Below, one piece after another: positions 57,063 through 64,000 of a stretch of 64,000 nt of DNA. This DNA is from Chamaecyparis obtusa (lineage: Eukaryota; Streptophyta; Pinopsida; Cupressales; Cupressaceae). Numbering within the stretch: the first letter of the stretch is position 1; every line of letters starts with the position of its first letter. A program made the translations under genes and the position numbers. The notes under the pieces were generated by a model that was not told the DNA's origin, made no database searches, and saw only the letters and a program-made list of their open reading frames with translations. The stretch is taken from contig BSBK01001580.1 in NCBI GenBank assembly GCA_027943335.1, positions 831,501 to 895,500 on the forward strand, read 5' to 3'.

Positions 57063-58540
57063 TGTTAGAATAACTAAGAGGGGGGTGAATCAGTTATCCA
57101 GTGTCCCAATTCAAAATGTATAATCCAAAACAATTCTACTACTTCTGCAAGTTGGTAAACATAAAATACTTCCACTATCTGTGTATTTACCGATTGACAA
57201 TCTAAACTCTGTAATAATTACCGATTAAATCTAACATGTAATATGCAAAGTATGATCACAAACAAATATCACAATCAACACATAACACAAGAGATTTAAC
57301 GTGGAAACCCTATAAAGGGAAAAACCACCTGGGACCGGCAACCCAAAATTGTTCACTCTTCTAAAGTGAGGTCGGTGAAGACCCAACCCTATTAAAGGTT
57401 TACAAAAACACTATTAGGTGTGACCTTGTTAGAGGATTTTAGACCAGAAGTTATCATCCAACCAACAATCACTCTGGGGTTGATAGGATAACAATGTTCA
57501 CTGTATGAATGAAACATCCAAAGACTTTCATAGTCCACTCGGTTAAGAGGTTTGACTGTGTACAATGGTTAAATATGTAATAGTAGGTGATCTATCTAAA
57601 TACAACTTTAGTTTGTAGTTTACAAATCAATGTTCAGCTCATTCAAATATTTCTAATCAATGTAACACTTCAGATTCAATACTGTATCAACTTACTGTTC
57701 GTCGGTAATAACTCTCTGTAGTTCGGTAACTATTCTACAGCTCGGTTCTTATTAACCAATATGATCAGAAAAAATTCTCCATGTGATTATTTTGCAGTAT
57801 CTTCTTCTTCCGGCATCCGTTTCATAATGAAACCAATGTCTCTTATATAGACGAGTAAATCATTTTCTTTTCCTCCATCAGATTTTGCCGCTTAATCATA
57901 TTCATAGATTTTGCGGCTTTAAGCTCCCTTGGCTAATGTGTCAGTAACACATTTCAATCTACTCCATTAGATCCTTTTGATTTATGTTAGCTGTTGATCT
58001 TCATAACAAACATTATCTATTACCTCGATTTCATACACTTTACAGCTCATCACTTTATAGGCTAAACTGATCATTTAATTCCTTTTTGTTTCGGTCGGTT
58101 AACAAAGAAATGCATCGGTGAACACAAGATTAGTTAATACTACCCTCGGTATACACTACACTTCATCGGTGTATACTGAAATGCTTTATTTACTGACAAC
58201 ACTGCTTTGTGTCTTTCAGCTCTATTCTTCATCATAGATGAATGCAACATAATAAAGTCAATTCCATCAAGTCATAGACTCATCAACAAGTTACTCAATG
58301 TATTCCTTATCCTCATCTGTCATATACATCTTCCTCATGTAGATATTTCTATTCTTCATCTCTTTCACCTTCCTTCAAATGTGTCGGTATAGTAACTTAC
58401 AAGATAAGTACTGTCAAGCTAGTTGACATCAATGACAACATAATACTGATTTAATCATCTTGCATATCTAATCATCAACTCCTCAATAATCTTGAATTAC
58501 AAATTCTTCATTCTGGTTCTAAATCAGTTGTAGTTCATCA
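57063..58540 (-). repeat. 3' LTR of the right-hand copia element (about 1478 bases)
   Basis: On the minus strand it appears to start TGATGAACTACAAC after the purine tract CCAAAGGGAGAGAT (58541-58554) and ends AGTTATTCTAACA at 57063. Bases 57063 to about 57800 match 63260-64000 with scattered differences. The outer border depends on PPT placement. Confidence 0.75.
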
Positions 58541-59043
58541 ATCTCTCCCTTTGGCATTAATGGCAACTCAAGTAATATGAAATGTACCATACACATACCA
58601 AACATGTTTTCTACAACTCTGTGATCAAATGTTGTGTAGTGTAAGCTCTCCCTAGCTTAATATGTTAATGACTACGTTACTAAAACACCATTATAAAATA
58701 CAGCTTTGTCATTCTGTAGATATAACCTTTCCAGTTCTGAATTTCCTTTCAGATCATCTCTCCCTTAGATAGTTCTCATTGGTGCAAATCTTCATTTCTT
58801 TTCATATTATTTCTCTCCCTTTGACAACAATGCCAAAGAAATAAATAAATAATCAGCTTTGTAATAGCTAAATAACTCTCTAGTGTCCAATACTTCCTCT
58901 ATATCTCAATATACTGATATCCCAATCTATTTCAATTCTTCTAACTTAATCACAACCTTGAACAAAATTCAAAGTGTGAACTATGCTGCATCAACATGGA
59001 TGATCTTCTGATAAGATTAGGTTGATGCAACATCCAGATCACA
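58541..59043 (-). other. 3' untranslated region and PPT of the right-hand copia element
   Basis: 500 bases between the pol stop and the LTR. On the minus strand CAAAGGGAGAGA occurs twice (about 58541-58552 and 58808-58820), each after a TGGCATT-AATGCCA-like phrase. The LTR-proximal one is the likely PPT. No coding seen. Confidence 0.55.
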
Positions 59044-59706
59044 TTAGTGACTGATAGACAGGGGACGGACCCCAAGTCTAGTCCTCAAATATTCAAAAGT
59101 GTCCTTCAGTAGAGGTTTTGTAAAAATGTCTACAAGTTGTTCTTTAGATGTAACAAATTCCAACTTTACTTGCTTCTCTTGCACTTGTTCTCTTAAGTAG
59201 TGATACTTAATTGATATATGCTTTGTCTTTGAGTGCATCACAGTATTCTTTGAGATATTAATTGCACTTGTGTTGTCACAGTATATGATCACCAGGTCAG
59301 TGATTACCTCATTAATTCCTTCCAACACTTGTTTGATATATGCAATGTTTGAGCAATTAGTAGCATCAGCAACATACTCTGCTTCAGCTGTAGACTGAGA
59401 AATACAAGCCTGCTTTTTACTTGTCTAGGTTACAAGTCTTTCACCAAAGAAAAATGCTTCTCTGGTGGTACTTTTTCTGTCATCCACATTTCCAGCCCAA
59501 TCAGCATCAGTGTAAACTTCTAACTCAAACTTACCTTCCTTAGGATACCATAATCCATAATCCTCTGTCTTTTTTAGATTTCTTAAGATTATTTTAGTAG
59601 CAATCATGTGTGATTTTCTAGGATTAGCATAATATCTAGCAATAATTCCCACAGCATGTGCTATATCTGATCTACTATGAACTACATACATGAGCTTACC
59701 TATCAT
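59044..59706 (-). pseudogene. RNase H of the right-hand copia element
   Basis: Opens with MIGKLMYVVHSRSDIAHAVG and continues VYTDADWAGNVDDRKSTT (Asp present), then past a TAG near 59427 to QSTAEAEYVADATNCSN (Glu), LVIIYCDNTSAINISKN (Asp) and HSKTKHISIKYHYL, ending FEYLRTRLGVRPLSISH at 59044. All copia RNase H motifs are present with one clear stop. This domain degrades RNA template during reverse transcription. The end of pol is intact and followed by the short 3' region and PPT. Confidence 0.88.
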
Positions 59707-60768
59707 GGATCGGTAAAGTGTCTACTTTACCTCTGTAGTTTCATCTTCCTTTGTCAATTTACTTCTAGTAGCCATCGGTGTTCCCACAGGTTTAGCATCT
59801 TCCATGCCAAATGTCTTCAAGACTTCCTTTATGTACTTGGATTGTGTGATGAATATCCCATCACTCTACTGAATCACTTGTAGTCCTAGAAAGAATTTAA
59901 TCTCTCAGCAAAATATTTACATACATGATCTTGACCTCCAAAGATAATATCATCAACAAAAATTTCAGCAATGATAATAGTGTCATCAGTATCACCTTTC
60001 ATGTACAAATTGATGTTCTCACTGGTTCTTACAAATCCAATACTTAACAAGTAAGTATGCAGTCTTTCATACCATGCTCTCGGTGCTTACTTCAAACCAT
60101 ATAAAGCTTTGTGTAATCTACATACCATGTTTCTATTGTCTGGATCAATGAATCCTTCAGGTTGTTCTATGTAGACCTCTTCTTCAAGTATACCATTCAG
60201 AAATGCCGATTGCACATCCATTTGATAAACCTTAAATTTCTTGTGTGCAACATATGCAAGTAGCATTCTAACTCCTTCCAATCTAGCAACAGGTGCAAAT
60301 TTTTCACCATAATCAATGCCTTCTTCCTATGCATATCCCTTGCATACCAATCTCATTTTATTTCTTGTCACTTCACCATTTTCATTCATTTTGTTTCTGA
60401 ATATCCATTTAGTACCGATAACATTCTTATCTTTAGGTCAGGGTACTAAGGACCAAGTTTTGTTTTTCTCTATTTGTTCTATTTCCTCCTTCATTGCATT
60501 AATCTGTTCTTCATTTTCTAATACAACTTTCACATTCTTTGGTTCAAATTCACAAACCAAACATGTACCTTGTCTTGTTTTGCTTCTAGTCTACATTCCA
60601 ACTTGTCTTTTTCTAATAATTTGTGGCTGAGGATGATTTCTTCTGACAAAACTAGCCAGTACTCAGTTTCTTCTTTCTTGTTCATCCTGTTCAAGTTCAT
60701 TTTCTTGCTCGGTAGCACCATCTTGTTTGTTAGTTTCCCTTTTGCTGTTCCTTGGGGTTATTTTCCTG
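59707..60768 (-). pseudogene. Reverse transcriptase of the right-hand copia element
   Basis: Motifs on the minus strand: GTKWIFRNKMNENGEVTRNK (about 60420-60360), [40 protein letters not shown] (first catalytic Asp just before), HKALYGLK followed by a TAA at 60087, APRAWYERLHTY, and AEIFVDDIIFGG (catalytic Asp pair intact, about 59970-59940). Frame changes occur near 60530 and between 59930 and 59710. The part before 60430 is the weakly conserved linker after integrase. Functional content is nearly complete but the frame is broken. Confidence 0.85.
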
Positions 60769-61611
60769 CTAACCGGTTATCACAGGTTGTGACTTTGGTA
60801 GATATTCAAGAAGTTCAATGTAAGTGAATCTACCATAGTCTTCTGATTCCTTTCTTTCTTCTATGTTTATGTCATCATACTCATCAACATGAACATTAGT
60901 ACTTTCAATCATCTTATTTGTAACCTTATTCAGACATTTGTATGCTTTACTCTTAGTAGAATATCCTAAGAATATTCCTTCATCACCTTTAGAATCAAAT
61001 TTCCCATTTTTATCATCCATTAGAATAAAACATTTTCTTCCAAAAATTTTGAAATAACTTACAGTAGGTTTGTGTCCAAACCATAGCTCATAAGGTGTCT
61101 GGTTGGTGTCCTTCTTCAGTTGTACTCAGTTAAGCACATATATCGCTATGCTGACAACTTCCCTCCAATATGTCTGAGAAACATTCTTTTGTAGCATTAG
61201 TTTTCTAGCACAGTCAATGATTGACCTATTCCTTCTTTCAGCAATTACATTCTACTGAGGTGTTCTCGGTGCAGAGATCTGTCTCTTAATACCATTCTCA
61301 TTACAGAAATTAGTAAATTCATCAGAGATAAATTCACCTCCTCTATCATAGCTTAAGCATTTGATTCATTTTTCAGTCTTTTTTTCTACCTTAGCCTTAT
61401 ACCATTTAAACAACTTAAAAGCTTTAGATTTCTCTTTCAGAAACATAACAGTCATCAATCTAGTGTAGTCATCAACAAAAAGAATAAAGTATCTATCACC
61501 ATAATAGCTCTAAGTTCTCATAGGACCACATAGGTTGGTATGAACCAATTCAAGTATCTTCTTTGTTGAGTAGTCTTTGCTTTTAAAACTAGACTTAGTC
61601 ATCTTACCTTT
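60769..61611 (-). pseudogene. Integrase of the right-hand copia element
   Basis: Core motifs: LELVHTNLCGPMRT (Asn stands where the family has the first catalytic Asp), FILFVDDYTRLMTVMFLKEK (second Asp) and NVIAERRNRSIIDCARKLML (Glu present). C-terminal copia signature: ELWFGHKPTVSYFKIFG and EGIFLGYSTKSKAYKCLN. Stops near 61612, 61500, 61365, 61255 and 61125 interrupt the frame. The Asp-to-Asn change in the first catalytic position (GAC to AAC) would inactivate it even without the stops. Confidence 0.83.
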
Positions 61612-62265
61612 CTAACATTCATGACACATAGCATGATCTAGTTTTGACAAGTTAGGCAATCCTCTAACTCTTTTTTTCTTACTAATCTTGACCATGTTAT
61701 CAAAATTCACATGACATAACCTCTTATGCCACAACCATACATCTTCATCTTTCATTAATAAAAAAGAAGATTGATCAATATCAAGATAAAATAGATTACC
61801 TCTGGATTGTGTACTGGTTCCAACAAGTCTTCCTCCATCATCATAGATTCTTACCTTTCTACTCTCAAAAGCAAGTCGGTGACCTGAGTTGTTCAGTTGT
61901 GCCACACTTATCAAATTGTAGTTCAGTCCATCTAACCAGTATGCATTCTCACATTTTATTATGTCATTAATCATCAGTGAACCTTTACCTCTCACCATAC
62001 AAGGTGCATCATTTCCCATTCTAATAGATCCACCATCATATTCATCAATTAGATCAAATTTCTCTATATCACCAGTCATATGATGTGTGCAGCCACTGTC
62101 TATGATCCATGTATCATTTCTACTTACTTTAGAGATCATTGATGTCTCCTCATGTTTCTCTTCTTCCTCTGAATCATCCTTCATAGCAACAAATACTACT
62201 TCTACATCATCATCAGTGTTAGATTCAGATTCAAATTCTTTGGCTATGTAACATACCTTTTTCAA
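61612..62265 (-). pseudogene. Protease and pre-integrase of the right-hand copia element
   Basis: A 217-codon open frame. It starts in an acidic linker (DSEEEEKHEE), then the protease active site WIIDSGCTHHMTGD (DSG intact), then MVRGKGSLMI, LNYNLISVAQLNNSGH, and the GAG-pre-integrase part GNLFYLDIDQSSF, VWLWHKRLCHVNFDNM with the His pair and CHEC of the integrase zinc domain at the end. A TAA/TAG stop follows CHEC at 61612. The frame is clean, so this is among the best preserved coding in the window. Confidence 0.88.
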
Positions 62266-62301
62266 TTTGTCATAGCTATCTTGGTTTTCTCTTTTGTTGT
62301 G

Positions 62302-63195
62302 TCAGTAGCCTCTATTGAATCTTCTCCCGTAGCTTCCTTCGAATCGGTCTTTGGATCTATCATCTTTCTTATTTAGACATCTAGCAGCAATGTGGCCAAC
62401 TTCTTTACAATTAAAACAAGCTAGAGGTAACTTGCCTCTATAGCTTCCCTTACCTTTGGGAAATCTTCTTGCTATAAGAGCTTCAAGCTCATCAATTTCA
62501 TCATCGATATTACTATCAATGTCATTGTTCTTATCATTCTTGCTACTAGACTTACCAATCTTCAAAGAGGACATGAAAGAGAATTCAACAGAAGGTACAA
62601 CACTTTTGTCAAAGTTATTCAATTCAAAGGTTGTAAGCTTACCGATTAGAGTGTCAAGGGTGAGGTTGGATGTAGCCCTTGTTTCATAAATTGCAGAGAT
62701 CCTGGTCGCATAAACTGGTAGCAAAGTTCTAAGAATCTTCCTTATCACTATTTCATCATCAATAGCTCCGCCAGATGCTCTAATAGCATGTACTACCTCT
62801 TTTAGTTTGTTTGTGTATTTCACAATGTTCTCACCTTCTTTCATCTTCATATCATCAAATTGACCTCTTAGGCTTTCTACTCTGGCTCTCTTGACATTCG
62901 CATCTCCACTGTATATTAGAGTCAACTTGTCCCACATCTTCTTAGCAGTATCACATTCCTTGATGTCATTAAATTTGGCATCGGTACAAGTAGCAGCAAG
63001 TTCCATCATAGTAATATTGTGTTCATGCCTATCCTTCAGTTGATCAAGAGTCAGGGGACCTGGTGTCAGTTCAATGTAGCCATTCTCCATCAGTTCTAGT
63101 GTAGAATTCCTAATTCTAGATATGTGCAACTTCATCTGGCTTTACCATACTATGAAGTTATCTTTGTTCAGCTTTGGCACTTCCCTCTTATACAT
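62302..63195 (-). pseudogene. Gag of the right-hand copia element
   Basis: ATG at 63195 lies about 50 bases after the PBS: MYKREVPKLNKDNFIVW, then a stop near 63144 (family Trp or Arg), after which 277 codons stay open. Motifs: CDTAKKMWDKLTLIYSGD, RARVESLRGQFDDMKMKEGE, RKILRTLLPVYATRISAI, LIGKLTTFELNNF (copia Gag core) and an intact zinc knuckle ACFNCKEVGHIAARC at about 62425-62385. The C-terminus is basic. With one premature stop this Gag is the nearest to intact here. Confidence 0.88.
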
Positions 63196-63245
63196 CTTGA
63201 GACCTTTTTGCTGAAGTCCTTAAAACTCTGTTCTAAGCAAACATA

Positions 63246-63259
63246 GCTTTGATACTAAT
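63246..63259 (-). promoter_or_regulatory. Primer-binding site, mutated initiator tRNA-Met type
   Basis: ATTAGTATCAAAGC on the minus strand, next to the LTR end CTAACA. It differs from the usual ATTGGTATCAGAGC by two G-to-A changes. Confidence 0.85.
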
Positions 63260-64000
63260 TGTTAGAATAACTGAGAGAGGGGCGAATCAATTATCTAGTG
63301 TCTCAATTCAAAATGTATAATCCAAAACAATTCTACTACTTCTGCAAGTCAGTAAACATAAAATACTTCCACTGTCTATGTATTTCTTGATTGACAATCT
63401 AAAATCTATAATAATTACTGATTAAATCTAACATGTAATATGAAAAGTATGATCATAAACAAATATCACAATCAACACATAACACAAGAGATTTAACGTG
63501 GAAACCCTGTAAAGGGAAAAACCACCTGGGACCGGCAACCCAAAATTGTTCACTCTTCTGAAGTGAGGTCAGTGAAGACCCAACCCTGTTAAAGGTTTAC
63601 AAACACACTGTTAGGTATGACCTTGTTAGAGGATTTTAGACCAGAAGTTATCGTCCAACCAACAGTCACTCTAGGGTTGATAGGATAACAATGTTCACTC
63701 TATGAATGAAACATCAAAATACTTTCACAGTCCACTCGGTTAAGAGATTTGACTATGTACAATGGTTAAATATGTAATTGTAGGTGATCTTCCTAAATAC
63801 AACTTCAGTTTGCAGTTTACAGATCAATGTTCAACTCATTCAAATATTTCTGATCAATGTAACACTTTAGATTAAATATTGTATCAACTTACTGTCCGTC
63901 GGTAATAACTCTTTGTAGCTCGGTAACTGTTCTCTAGCTCAGTTCTTATTAACCAGTATGATCAGAAAAACTTCTCCACGTGATTTTCTTGTAGTATCTT
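63260..64000 (-). repeat. 5' LTR of the right-hand copia element, partial
   Basis: Starts (as the LTR end on the minus strand) at the PBS and continues out of the window. Matches 57063 to about 57800, including ACCACCTGGGACCGGCAACC, with scattered differences. Confidence 0.9.

Larger units (their letters stand above)
57063..64000 (-). mobile_element. Ty1/copia element inserted in gypsy gag, runs off the window
   Basis: On the minus strand: partial 5' LTR (64000-63260), PBS, gag (63195-62302), protease, integrase, RT, RNase H (to 59044), 3' region, PPT, and 3' LTR (58540-57063). The LTRs share TGTTAGAATAACT at 57063 and 63260 and stay similar over at least 740 bases. The target duplication cannot be checked because the right end is outside; the left flank is GTTAG. 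Coding is better preserved than in the older copia element, though stops remain. It is the youngest layer at this locus because it interrupts the Tat-like gag. Confidence 0.9.

Overview
This is plant nuclear DNA. It is AT-rich and made almost entirely of old, nested LTR retrotransposons. I see no convincing host gene, no tRNA or rRNA gene and no prokaryotic feature. The mix (a chromodomain Ty3/gypsy element, two Tat-like Ty3/gypsy elements with a second RNase H, Ty1/copia elements, very long LTRs, insertions within insertions, heavy coding decay) fits a large repeat-rich genome such as a conifer or other gymnosperm. That assignment is inference; the sequence does not prove it.

Layout. (1) 1-1259: decayed minus-strand coding remnant of unknown origin. 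(2) 1268 to about 21250, plus strand: 5'-truncated chromovirus (gag, protease, RT, RNase H, integrase, chromodomain, PPT, 3' LTR). Its RT is split by a 14.4 kb Tat-like element (2923-17303) flanked by the duplication AATGG. That inner element carries gag, protease, a G-patch-like linker, RT, RNase H, a second RNase H and integrase. One of its 983-base LTRs (6007-6989) is inverted relative to the other (16321-17303). (3) 21951-24414, minus strand: small gag-only element with 140-base LTRs. (4) 24669-42241, plus strand: Ty1/copia element whose gag is split by a 12.3 kb minus-strand element (26689-38964). That insert has LTRs of about 4.6 kb and a 3.1 kb interior with a gag remnant and a long acidic frame, but no pol. 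(5) 42242-43784: LTR-like block. (6) 43785-57062, minus strand: second Tat-like gypsy element. From its 5' side it reads gag, protease, RNase H, RT, RNase H, integrase, spacer, a large extra ORF of unknown function, PPT and 3' LTR. Two solo LTRs of one family sit in opposite orientations inside the extra ORF. (7) 57063-64000, minus strand: Ty1/copia element inserted in the gag of (6) and running off the window.

Relationships. The pol-less 12.3 kb element shares about 1 kb at the U5 end of its LTR with the LTR of gypsy element (6), so (6) or a relative may have mobilised it. The order of nesting is supported by target duplications and by reading frames that resume across three insertions (2923-17303, 26689-38964, 45149-45945) and probably a fourth (46577-47427). 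No element looks autonomous now. Most premature stops sit where relatives have Gln, Arg or Trp and fit C-to-T change at CAG, CGA, CAA or TGG. That is the mark expected of methylated, silenced DNA.
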